Shown here one piece after another: positions 1 to 5,152 of a stretch of DNA of 16,347 nt. The translations under genes were made by a program, and so were the position numbers. The stretch is taken from positions 1 to 16,347 of the forward strand of contig JAEYHP010000019.1 of NCBI GenBank assembly GCA_023409435.1, read 5' to 3'. Positions within the stretch are counted from its first letter, which is position 1, and each line of letters begins with the position of its first letter. Under the pieces are notes generated by a model. It saw only the letters and a program-made list of their open reading frames with translations. It searched no databases and had not been told where the DNA came from. Source of the stretch: Bacillota bacterium. GTDB taxonomy: Bacteria > Bacillota > Clostridia > Christensenellales > CAG-138.

Positions 1-324
1 GCACATGACGGCGGCGTTCGGGTGTTCTTCCCTCAGGCGCAGCACATCTTCTGCCGTAATCATATCCGCCATGGGGCAGCCCGCGTCCAACGCGGGGAGA
101 AGCACGGTCTTTTTGGGGTTTAAAATCTTTGCCGTTTCCGCCATAAAGCGCACGCCGCAGAATACGATCACGTCCTCTTTTGCGTCCCTTGCGGCTTTTG
201 CAAGCTCCAGCGAATCCCCCACGACGTCCGCGATATCCTGTATTTCACCCAGTTGGTAAAAATGCGCCAGTATCAAAGCATTGCGTTCTTTTTTAAGTTT
301 TTGTATGGCTTCTAAGACTTCCAT
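1..324 (-). CDS. nadA: Quinolinate synthase NadA (5' part, cut by window edge)
   Basis: NadA condenses iminoaspartate with dihydroxyacetone phosphate to make quinolinate, the NAD precursor, using a [4Fe-4S] cluster in the cytoplasm. The reverse strand encodes the first 108 residues of a roughly 300-residue family. Visible motifs are LAHFYQ (His21 and Tyr23, substrate-binding positions), GDSLELAKAA, FCGVRFMAETAKIL and DAGCPMADM, whose Cys83 should be the first cluster ligand. The gene runs off the left edge. Two in-frame ATGs lie 6 nt apart (330 and 324). The AAAGGG ribosome site is 8 nt from the second but only about 2 nt from the first, so 324 is preferred. It lies about 60 bp behind niaR on the same strand, suggesting a niaR-nadA operon, with nadB and nadC possibly following outside the window. 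Confidence 0.96.
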   Translation of the reverse strand, partial: MEVLEAIQKLKKERNALILAHFYQLGEIQDIADVVGDSLELAKAARDAKEDVIVFCGVRFMAETAKILNPKKTVLLPALDAGCPMADMITAEDVLRLREEHPNAAVMC

Positions 325-382
325 GTGCATGTCCCTTTCATTGTATCTACGGGCCGATGTTTTGGCGCACCGTTAAATGAGG

Positions 383-901
383 CTATGAAATCAGTATGCC
401 CGCTTTCAAAAGCGCCTGCTCGATCTCGTCCAATATCCGCTCGCTGGGCGCTTCTATGGTGTGCATGTGGACGCCGCCCGTCATGGCGGAAAGCATCTGT
501 ACGCCCGGGCGGCCAAGCTTCTCAATCAATGCCTCCACCGCCTCGGGCGTGCGCAGCAGCAGCGATCCCATCAGTTCCCCGTATATCGGGTGCTCCACAA
601 TCACGTCCCGCACCGTGCCGCCCAGGCGGACGATGATCATCAGCTCTTCCTTCGCGTCCTCCAGCATGGCATGTTTGCAGGAAAGCACGCGCACCGCTCG
701 GGGAGCGGAGGACTTGTCCACCCAGACGTAGCCCGCTGGGGTGGCAAGTATGGGCGCGCCGCCCGCGCGCAGCACGGCGACATCCTGCACCACGACCTGC
801 CGGGTGACGCCCATGCGCAAAGCAAGCTCACCTCCCGTTATGGGGAGGGCGGAGGCTGCAACAAGCTTGCCTATGTGTTTGCGTCTTTCCTCGGTATCCA
901 T
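383..901 (-). CDS. niaR: NiaR (YrxA) family transcriptional repressor of NAD biosynthesis, HTH + 3H domains
   Basis: NiaR represses NAD synthesis and niacin salvage genes when nicotinate is present. The 172-residue protein has an N-terminal winged HTH (about 5-60; GELALRMGVTRQVVVQDVAVLR) and a C-terminal 3H domain (about 70-170). The putative metal ligands are His77, Glu85, His145 and His147 (GGVHMHTIE), matching from memory the pattern of the Thermotoga TM1602 structure. His104 (VEHPIYGEL) is the third histidine motif. The start is placed at 901 because AAAGGAG lies 6 nt upstream. The upstream in-frame ATG at 919 would place this site inside the coding sequence. The gene is transcribed first, ahead of nadA. 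A promoter and a 20-bp palindrome directly upstream suggest that it represses itself and nadA. Confidence 0.95.
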   Translation of the reverse strand: MDTEERRKHIGKLVAASALPITGGELALRMGVTRQVVVQDVAVLRAGGAPILATPAGYVWVDKSSAPRAVRVLSCKHAMLEDAKEELMIIVRLGGTVRDVIVEHPIYGELMGSLLLRTPEAVEALIEKLGRPGVQMLSAMTGGVHMHTIEAPSERILDEIEQALLKAGILIS

Positions 902-930
902 GCGCCTCTCCTTTTGCACTATTATGTTTT

Positions 931-959
931 ATTATAACGGTTGATGGCGAAAAGAGCAA
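931..959 (-). promoter_or_regulatory. Sigma-A type promoter of niaR-nadA
   Basis: Read on the minus strand, TTGCTC (954-959) and a perfect TATAAT (931-936) are separated by 17 bp. Transcription would start about 20-25 nt upstream of the niaR start codon, leaving a short leader. The -35 box abuts the palindrome at 959-978. Confidence 0.75.
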
Positions 960-978
960 CAGCTGTCTATACACCTGT
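959..978. promoter_or_regulatory. Putative NiaR operator (20-bp palindrome)
   Basis: The sequence is ACAGCTGT, CTAT, ACACCTGT: an inverted repeat whose half-sites match at 7 of 8 positions (ACAG[C/G]TGT). It touches the -35 box of the niaR promoter, where a bound repressor would block RNA polymerase. As I recall, NiaR operators are palindromes with ACA/TGT half-sites in front of nadABC and niaR genes. Assignment to NiaR is inferred from position and this resemblance. Confidence 0.6.
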
Positions 979-1050
979 AAAGGTATGGATTTTACACAGG
1001 ATTGGAATAAACTTGATAAATTATGGGGATCATTTCCGCCAATTTTTCGC

Positions 1051-1080
1051 TTGTGACGGGTTGCTGTCGTTTGTTATGAT
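1051..1080 (+). promoter_or_regulatory. Probable promoter of the HAD hydrolase gene
   Basis: TTGTGA (1051-1056) and TATGAT (1075-1080) are 18 bp apart, placing a start site about 25 nt before the ATG at 1112. Both boxes deviate from consensus, so confidence is moderate. Confidence 0.5.
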
Positions 1081-1111
1081 AGGATACAGAAACATTAGAA
1101 AGCGACTGTAT

Positions 1112-1930
1112 ATGAAGAACAATACCTACCGCGTGCTGGCGCTGGACCTGGACGGCACGCTCACCAACGAAAAAAAAGAAGTGACCGCGCGCACAAAAGA
1201 AGCCATTCGCCGGGCGATTGAAGCGGAAGTTGCCGTGGTGCTTGCGACGGGCAGGCCGCTGATCGGCGTTATGCCCGTGGCGCGGGAGCTTGGCCTTGAC
1301 ACTTTAGGAGGGTACATACTCTGCTACAACGGCGCGCTGATATTGGAATGCCGGTCCAATGCCCCCGTATTTCAGCGCCACCTTCCCGCCGACGCCGTGC
1401 GGAATATATGCGATTGGGCCAGGAACAAGCCGGTTTACCCGCTCGCGTACGACGCTTACGGCGTTATCACGCCGTACCCGGACAACCGCTATGTGCACAA
1501 GGAGGCCTACAACAACGGGCTCAGCATCCGGCTGGTGGAAGACCTGCCGGGGTTTATAACCTGCCCTATTGAAAAAATGATGCTGGTGGGCGAGCCGTCC
1601 GATGTGCAGGCCGCCATACAGGAACTCAAAGCCCGCTTTGGCGGGAAACTGAATATATTCGGCTCCGAGCCGCCGTTTATCGAGGTCCTGCCGCCCGAAG
1701 TGGACAAGGCGTTCGCGCTCGATGTGCTGTTAAAGCATCTCGGCGCTACGCGGGAGGAGCTGATCGCCTGCGGGGACGGTATGAACGACGTGCCCATGCT
1801 GCGCATTGCCGGTGCGGCCGTGGCCATGGGAAACGCCGCGGCGGCGGTCAAGGCGTTTGCGAGCTTTGTGACGCGCTCCAATGAGGAGGACGGCGTGGCC
1901 CATGCCATCGAACGGTTTATCGGCATATAA
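1112..1930 (+). CDS. Cof-type HAD-IIB family phosphatase
   Basis: This is a cytoplasmic phosphatase of the haloacid dehalogenase superfamily, Cof subfamily. Such enzymes dephosphorylate sugar phosphates, pyridoxal phosphate or flavin-type substrates, and the substrate cannot be read from sequence. The 272-residue protein shows all four HAD motifs: I, ALDLDGTL with nucleophile Asp12 and acid Asp14; II, ATGRP at 45-49; III, Lys199 in EVDKAFALDVLL; IV, GDGMNDVPML with Asp222 and Asp226. The C2-type cap lies between motifs II and III. Reading frame extends upstream to 941, but that stretch contains the promoter at 1051-1080 and lacks a ribosome site, so the ATG at 1112 is chosen. It has only a weak AGAAAG ahead of it. 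The gene stands alone, divergent from niaR. Confidence 0.92.
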   Translation: MKNNTYRVLALDLDGTLTNEKKEVTARTKEAIRRAIEAEVAVVLATGRPLIGVMPVARELGLDTLGGYILCYNGALILECRSNAPVFQRHLPADAVRNICDWARNKPVYPLAYDAYGVITPYPDNRYVHKEAYNNGLSIRLVEDLPGFITCPIEKMMLVGEPSDVQAAIQELKARFGGKLNIFGSEPPFIEVLPPEVDKAFALDVLLKHLGATREELIACGDGMNDVPMLRIAGAAVAMGNAAAAVKAFASFVTRSNEEDGVAHAIERFIGI

Positions 1931-2045
1931 GCAGGCCTAAGATATGGCCGCATAGAATTTGTCGCGGATAAAGAAAACGGTAAGTTTCTGCGCAATACAT
2001 CCGATATAGGATATAACGAGTATCTGCTGAAAGGATGTGTTTCAA

Positions 2046-2444
2046 ATGCCGTGGACTCCCAATCTTACCGTAGGCGTTGTAGCGATCGACGAACAGCATA
2101 AAACGCTGTTTGAAAAAGCGGACGCGCTGTTTGAGGCGGGCAAAAATCGCAAATCTGCCGAATACATCGGCGGGCTTCTGGAGTTTTTGGATCTTTACAC
2201 GAAGGAGCATTTTGGCGATGAGGAGCGGTACATGCTCTCCATCCAATATCCGGAGTATGAGGCCCAGAAAAGGGCGCATACCGATTTTCTTTCCAGGCTT
2301 GCAAAGCTCAAGGAGGAATATAAAAAATCCGGCGGGAACATCCTTGTGATATTGGAGGCGAACCAGATGATGATCAACTGGCTCACCCAGCATATTTCCG
2401 GCATGGACAAAAAGATCGGCGATTACGCGAAGACGCACAAATAA
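2046..2444 (+). CDS. Bacteriohemerythrin
   Basis: This is a small four-helix di-iron protein that reversibly binds O2, usually for oxygen sensing, scavenging or delivery in the cytoplasm. The 132-residue frame has PWTPNLTVGVVAIDEQH at the N-terminus, HFGDEERYM in the second helix, AHTDF in the third and QHISGMD in the fourth. Recognisable iron ligands are His18, His55, Glu59, His78, His116 and Asp121. The remaining usual ligand, a His four residues before His78, is Gln74 here. An AAAGGA site sits 10 nt before ATG 2046. A GTG at 2037 is in frame but lies only 1 nt from that site. The gene is probably monocistronic. In an otherwise anaerobe-like gene set, a role in oxygen tolerance is plausible but inferred. 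Confidence 0.93.
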   Translation: MPWTPNLTVGVVAIDEQHKTLFEKADALFEAGKNRKSAEYIGGLLEFLDLYTKEHFGDEERYMLSIQYPEYEAQKRAHTDFLSRLAKLKEEYKKSGGNILVILEANQMMINWLTQHISGMDKKIGDYAKTHK

Positions 2445-2524
2445 CATTGGGGAGCCGCACAGCAGGGGTGCTTTGCTGTGGTAAAGCTTTCCTCTGCCGC
2501 CTGACAGCTTCCGTCTGAACGTTT

Positions 2525-2556
2525 TATGAGCTGCAGTTTTTTAAATGCAGCTCATA
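2525..2556. repeat. Perfect 11-bp inverted repeat (stem-loop)
   Basis: TATGAGCTGCA (2525-2535) and TGCAGCTCATA (2546-2556) are exact complements around a 10-nt loop. No T tract follows. The inner AGCTGCAGTT is repeated in the terminator-like hairpin at 2679-2702, so two related hairpins bracket the GC-rich element between them. Confidence 0.7.
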
Positions 2557-2574
2557 GTGTCAACAAAGGTTGCG

Positions 2575-2655
2575 TTGAGGGCTCTGCCCTTATGCTCCCG
2601 CTAGGGCCGTAACGGCCCTAAGAGCCCATTCCCGAAACGCGCGGGGCAAAGCCCC
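2575..2655 (-). repeat. Composite palindromic element, copy 1 (minus orientation)
   Basis: Three triloop hairpins lie close together: AGGGC-TCT-GCCCT (2578-2590), TAGGGCCG-TAA-CGGCCCTA (2602-2620) and GGGGC-AAA-GCCCC (2643-2655). In addition GGGCTCT (2579-2585) can pair with AGAGCCC (2621-2627), enclosing the middle hairpin. Read on the minus strand, the order GCGTTTCGGGAAT, hairpin, GCGGG, GGGCAGAGCCC parallels the cluster at 7632-7755, so I treat the two as copies of one family. It is non-coding, and no target-site duplication is evident. Confidence 0.6.
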
Positions 2656-2678
2656 TGAAAAGGATTTATGATAGCTCA

Positions 2679-2708
2679 AGCTGCAGTTTCTTAACTGCAG
2701 CTATTTTT
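2679..2708 (+). terminator. Rho-independent terminator downstream of bacteriohemerythrin
   Basis: AGCTGCAGTT (2679-2688), loop TCTT, AACTGCAGCT (2693-2702), then ATTTTTG: a perfect 10-bp stem with a short T tract. It is the only T-followed stem in the gap, so it probably ends hemerythrin transcription, unusually about 235 nt after the stop codon. Confidence 0.65.
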
Positions 2709-2781
2709 GTTTCGCGCCATATCAACCATACTTAAGCCGCATCCTACTGGTGATTGCAGGTGTGAATCCAGGTGACAAATT

Positions 2782-2809
2782 TGTAAGGGAATTTAAGAAA
2801 TATGTAAGG
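2782..2809. repeat. Tandem TGTAAG-type repeat, possible response-regulator site
   Basis: TGTAAG (2782), TTTAAG (2792) and TGTAAG (2803) recur at 10-11 bp intervals, the helical spacing typical of OmpR/PhoB-family sites. The array ends 8 bp before a possible -35 box. A 21-bp stretch within it (2787-2807) matches 16251-16271 upstream of htpG at 19 positions. No regulator is identified. Confidence 0.35.
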
Positions 2810-2817
2810 CCGATCGA

Positions 2818-2846
2818 TGGCAAGGCTGGCCTTTTTGGATTAGAAT
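2818..2846 (+). promoter_or_regulatory. Possible promoter of the CPBP protease gene
   Basis: TAGAAT (2841-2846) lies 17 bp after a weak TGGCAA (2818-2823). The position fits a leader of about 30 nt. The poor -35 box would suit a promoter needing an activator at the repeat just upstream, which is inference. Confidence 0.35.
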
Positions 2847-2879
2847 ACCATCCGAGATAATTCAAAGGAGATGTTTCGA

Positions 2880-3737
2880 TTGGTCTATCAAATCAAGAAC
2901 GATACGAGTAAAGAAGGTAATGGCATGTTAAAACGGTTTGTATCATCCTATCCCGTATTGTTTTCTATTATCGTTATGGGGACTGTAACCCTTGCAACAG
3001 AAGCCGGGCTTGCAACGCTGTTTGAGCGAGCTATGGGTAAGCAGGAAGCCGCCTATCTCGCAGGCATTCTGGAACAGGGCATCTGCAGCATTTTGATGGT
3101 ATGCCTCCTAAAGAAGCTGAATCTTCTAAAAAGCGGAGGATTTACCAAAATGAAAGAGTGGAAACAGGTTTGGATGATATTCCCATTAGTGGTGTTGTCG
3201 GCGCTCAACGCTATTTCATCCGTTGGCGAGGGATTTGTGCTGGATACTTCCCGCCCACTGCTGCTGGTGTTGTTTGTTCTCCTGTTTTTGGCCGTAGGGT
3301 TTGTGGAAGAAATTCTGTTCCGAAGCGTTATCCTCAATGTGCTGATGCAAAAATGGGCCGACACAAAAAGGGGAGTTTATTTGTCCGTTATCGCTTCGAG
3401 TCTGATATTCGGCGCCATCCATCTGATGAACCTGATTATGGGCCGATATGAATTGCTTCCGGCACTTACCCAGTTGGCTTATGCGCTTTTCTTCGGTGTC
3501 TTTTTTGCGGCCTGTTTCCTTCGTACCAATACCGTATGGCCTGTCATCGTCATGCATGCCATATTCGACATCTGCGGAAACCTCCGTGAGATTTCCGTGA
3601 ACAGCAGCTTTGGAAGCCTCGTTCAGACAACTCCGCAGAACTCGCTTCTTACAATACTGGTGACGCTGCCGTTGTTCATTTATGGGCTCATTCTGCTTAG
3701 AAAGGTAGGACCGATGAAACCGATTGTAACTGTATAA
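2880..3737 (+). CDS. CPBP family (CAAX/Abi) intramembrane metalloprotease
   Basis: This is a multi-pass membrane protein of the CPBP (Abi, Rce1-like) glutamic protease family. Bacterial members act in bacteriocin self-immunity, peptide maturation or regulated proteolysis, and the substrate is unknown here. The three signature motifs are present: VEEILFR (Glu143, Glu144, Arg148), FGAIH (His181) and HAIFD (His226, Asp230). About seven or eight hydrophobic segments are visible. Three in-frame starts compete. ATG 2871 abuts AAAGGAG with no spacing. TTG 2880 is 9 nt from that strong site and is chosen. ATG 2925 has a weaker AGAAGG 7 nt upstream and would begin MLKRFVSSYP just before the first membrane segment. 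Base composition looks AT-richer than the housekeeping genes, hinting at accessory origin. It stands alone, ended by a shared terminator. Confidence 0.9.
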   Translation: MVYQIKNDTSKEGNGMLKRFVSSYPVLFSIIVMGTVTLATEAGLATLFERAMGKQEAAYLAGILEQGICSILMVCLLKKLNLLKSGGFTKMKEWKQVWMIFPLVVLSALNAISSVGEGFVLDTSRPLLLVLFVLLFLAVGFVEEILFRSVILNVLMQKWADTKRGVYLSVIASSLIFGAIHLMNLIMGRYELLPALTQLAYALFFGVFFAACFLRTNTVWPVIVMHAIFDICGNLREISVNSSFGSLVQTTPQNSLLTILVTLPLFIYGLILLRKVGPMKPIVTV

Positions 3738-3774
3738 GTGCGCCGAAGGACCCTTGTTAACATTTGAAGAAAGA

Positions 3775-3806
3775 AAAACTGCACCCCAAGATCGAGGTGC
3801 AGTTTT
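3775..3806. terminator. Bidirectional terminator between CPBP protease and ECF S component
   Basis: AAAACTGCACC (3775-3785) and GGTGCAGTTTT (3796-3806) are perfect complements around a 10-nt loop. The A/T ends give a T tract in either direction, as expected between convergent genes ending at 3737 (plus) and 3822 (minus). Confidence 0.88.
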
Positions 3807-3821
3807 CTGTATACGAGTGCT

Positions 3822-4310
3822 CTAATCCTTCTTGAACCGCTGCGCCAGGCGGATGGCGGCGTACCCAATGAGTACGCCCGCCGCGTACTGGAGTCCGTTC
3901 AGGGGCAGGCTGAGGGCTGCGGTCGCGGCTCCGTAGAGGAATGTCTCAAATATAAAATATCCTGCGGGCATCAAAAGCCCTGCCAGTATGACAGCGGGAA
4001 ACGGCTTCTTCCAGCGGGCGATCAAAAGCGCGGCGACAAGCGCCATTGCCCCTTTGATCAGAAATGTCGGCCCCGCATACAGGGCGCTACCCAATATCAG
4101 GTCCGCAAGGCCGCTGCCTATGGCAGCCGCAAGAACACCCCAGGGAGAACCCAGCAGGAACGCACAGAGGTATACGCCGACGTCGCCAAGGTTAATGTAC
4201 GCGCCCGCTACGCCCGGGATAGGAAAGTACGTCACAACTGTCAATATGACGACGACTGCCGCTAAGACGCCCGAAAGTGCCAGACGGTTGATCGGCTTTT
4301 GCGTGTTCAA
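3822..4310 (-). CDS. ECF transporter S component (vitamin/precursor-binding membrane subunit)
   Basis: This is a membrane substrate-capture subunit of an energy-coupling factor vitamin importer. It has 162 residues and about six hydrophobic segments, with the family signature YINLGDVGVYLCAFLLG (38-54) followed by IGSGLADLILGSALYAGPTFLIKG. It resembles the COG4720/PF07155 type of S components, but the substrate (a thiamine precursor, pyridoxine or another vitamin) cannot be assigned. The start is TTG at 4310: GGGAGG lies 8 nt upstream, and a near-consensus promoter occupies 4342-4370. The longer frame beginning with ATG at 4370 is therefore not transcribable as a whole from that promoter. No ATPase or T subunit is adjacent, so it presumably shares a common EcfAA'T module encoded elsewhere. 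No riboswitch fits in the roughly 25-nt leader. Confidence 0.86.
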   Translation of the reverse strand: MNTQKPINRLALSGVLAAVVVILTVVTYFPIPGVAGAYINLGDVGVYLCAFLLGSPWGVLAAAIGSGLADLILGSALYAGPTFLIKGAMALVAALLIARWKKPFPAVILAGLLMPAGYFIFETFLYGAATAALSLPLNGLQYAAGVLIGYAAIRLAQRFKKD

Positions 4311-4341
4311 AGTATTGTCCTCCCTAAAATTCCTTTTGAAT

Positions 4342-4370
4342 GTTATATCATTTCCCATTATTCTGGTCAA
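4342..4370 (-). promoter_or_regulatory. Sigma-A promoter of the ECF S component gene
   Basis: On the minus strand TTGACC (4365-4370) and TATAAC (4342-4347) are separated by exactly 17 bp, one mismatch each from consensus. Its position decides the TTG start of the gene downstream. Confidence 0.82.
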
Positions 4371-4453
4371 GTATTAGTGATATAGAAAATATAGATTCAT
4401 CATTACTTTTGGAGAATACTCCATAGGGTTTGGCGCATGCCTTTTAAAGAATG

Positions 4454-4477
4454 AAAACAGGATGCCGAGGCATCCTG
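4454..4477 (-). terminator. Terminator of the small Cys/Trp-rich protein gene
   Basis: CAGGATGCC (4458-4466) and GGCATCCTG (4469-4477) form a perfect stem. Read on the minus strand it is followed by TTTTC. It lies about 32 nt after the stop codon of the gene at 4509. Confidence 0.75.
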
Positions 4478-4508
4478 CTTACTTTTATTCCTTACAGAAG
4501 TTTTTCTC

Positions 4509-4721
4509 TTAGTTGCAGCCGCAGGTGTCTCTGAGGCCGGTGGTGTGCCCGGTGTTGCACAGGAGCAGCAGCGCGATGATGATCCACAAATTTTCGCCGC
4601 AAACGACATTGCGGATGCTTTCGAGGAAGGGACTATCGTCGCAGAGCAGGACCAACAGGATGATAATCCACCACCAGTTGTTAAAGTTGTTATCGCAGCA
4701 GCCAGAGTTGAACAAGCCCAT
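4509..4721 (-). CDS. Small Cys/Trp-rich protein with two hydrophobic segments, function unknown
   Basis: I do not recognise a named family. The 70-residue product has two short hydrophobic stretches, WWWIIILLVLLC (16-27) and NLWIIIALLLLC (44-55). These are near copies of each other, each starting at Trp and ending at Cys, so the protein looks like an internal duplication. It has seven cysteines (8, 9, 27, 41, 55, 67, 69), including a CC pair and a terminal CGC. The segments are short for full membrane spans and may sit as a hairpin in the membrane. A strong AAGGAGG lies 8 nt before the ATG, and a terminator follows the stop, so the gene is very likely real. An antisense frame (4545-4745) and a larger same-strand frame (4403-4795) overlap it but lack such signals. 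Small hydrophobic proteins of this sort occur in many Clostridia. Confidence 0.78.
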   Translation of the reverse strand: MGLFNSGCCDNNFNNWWWIIILLVLLCDDSPFLESIRNVVCGENLWIIIALLLLCNTGHTTGLRDTCGCN

Positions 4722-4862
4722 ACAAAAAGCCTCCTTGTTTTTTGAGCGATTGGCGTTGGTTCGACGCCGATGGTATATAGTACGCAGAGCCGCAAAAATT
4801 GGTTACAAAGGCGAATAACTCTGTTTTTTCAATTTCTTTGCGGGCTTAAAAGCGCCGCGGCA

Positions 4863-4891
4863 TTCATGTTTTATGTCCGCCGTGGTATACT
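4863..4891 (+). promoter_or_regulatory. Probable promoter of the HMA protein-mnmA pair
   Basis: TTCATG (4863-4868) and TATACT (4886-4891) are separated by 17 bp, about 50 nt ahead of the start codon at 4945. No obvious metal-regulator operator was noticed around it. Confidence 0.55.
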
Positions 4892-4944
4892 GGTTTCAAA
4901 CGGCCGGGCGCAAAGGGCGCCGGAATGGCCGGAAAGGAAACAAC

Positions 4945-5148
4945 ATGAAGCATTACAGGCTCGAAATCGAAGGCATGGGCTGTGCCCATTGCGTGCGCAG
5001 CGTCACAGAGGCGCTTACGGACATAAAAGCTGCCGTAAACGACGTGCAGGTGGGCAGCGCAGACGTTCTCTGGGACGGCGATACGGCAGCGCTTGAGGCC
5101 GCTATATCGGAAGCGGGCTTCGAAGTAAAGTCCATCGCGGTACTTTAA
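4945..5148 (+). CDS. Heavy-metal-associated (HMA, CopZ-like) domain protein
   Basis: This is a 67-residue single-domain ferredoxin-like protein that should bind Cu(I) or another soft metal through the CxxC of EGMGCAHCVRSV (Cys13, Cys16). The rest follows the HMA pattern, with LEAAISEAGFEVKSI at the C-terminus. Such proteins deliver copper to P-type ATPases or buffer it in the cytoplasm. The start at 4945 has AAAGGA 6 nt upstream. An in-frame ATG at 4873 would add a basic stretch and lies upstream of the -10 box, so it is rejected. No copper ATPase or CsoR is adjacent. Instead the gene ends 4 bp before mnmA, an unusual partner suggesting translational coupling. Confidence 0.9.
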   Translation: MKHYRLEIEGMGCAHCVRSVTEALTDIKAAVNDVQVGSADVLWDGDTAALEAAISEAGFEVKSIAVL

Positions 5149-5152
5149 ACAT

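Larger units (their letters stand above)
2445..2870. other. Intergenic region between hemerythrin and CPBP protease, rich in stem-loops
   Basis: No gene is seen in these 426 bases. In order it holds: a 7-bp hairpin (CACAGCA 2458-2464 with TGCTGTG 2474-2480); an 11-bp hairpin (TATGAGCTGCA 2525-2535 with its complement 2546-2556); a GC-rich composite palindromic element (about 2578-2655); a terminator-like hairpin ending in TTTTT (2679-2708); a tandem TGTAAG-type repeat (2782-2809); and a possible promoter for the protease gene (2818-2846). Confidence 0.8.

Noticed and set aside
325..937. Several open frames (103, 111 and 158 codons) on the plus strand
   Set aside because: They are antisense to niaR, which has clear HTH-3H motifs, a promoter and a ribosome site. 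The antisense products have no recognisable features.
2445..2870. Riboswitch upstream of the CPBP protease
   Set aside because: No conserved riboswitch core could be recognised, and the gene's function gives no ligand expectation.
4403..4795. 130-codon minus-strand frame overlapping the small Cys/Trp protein
   Set aside because: It covers the terminator of the 70-residue gene and has no ribosome site, whereas the shorter frame has AAGGAGG at ideal spacing.
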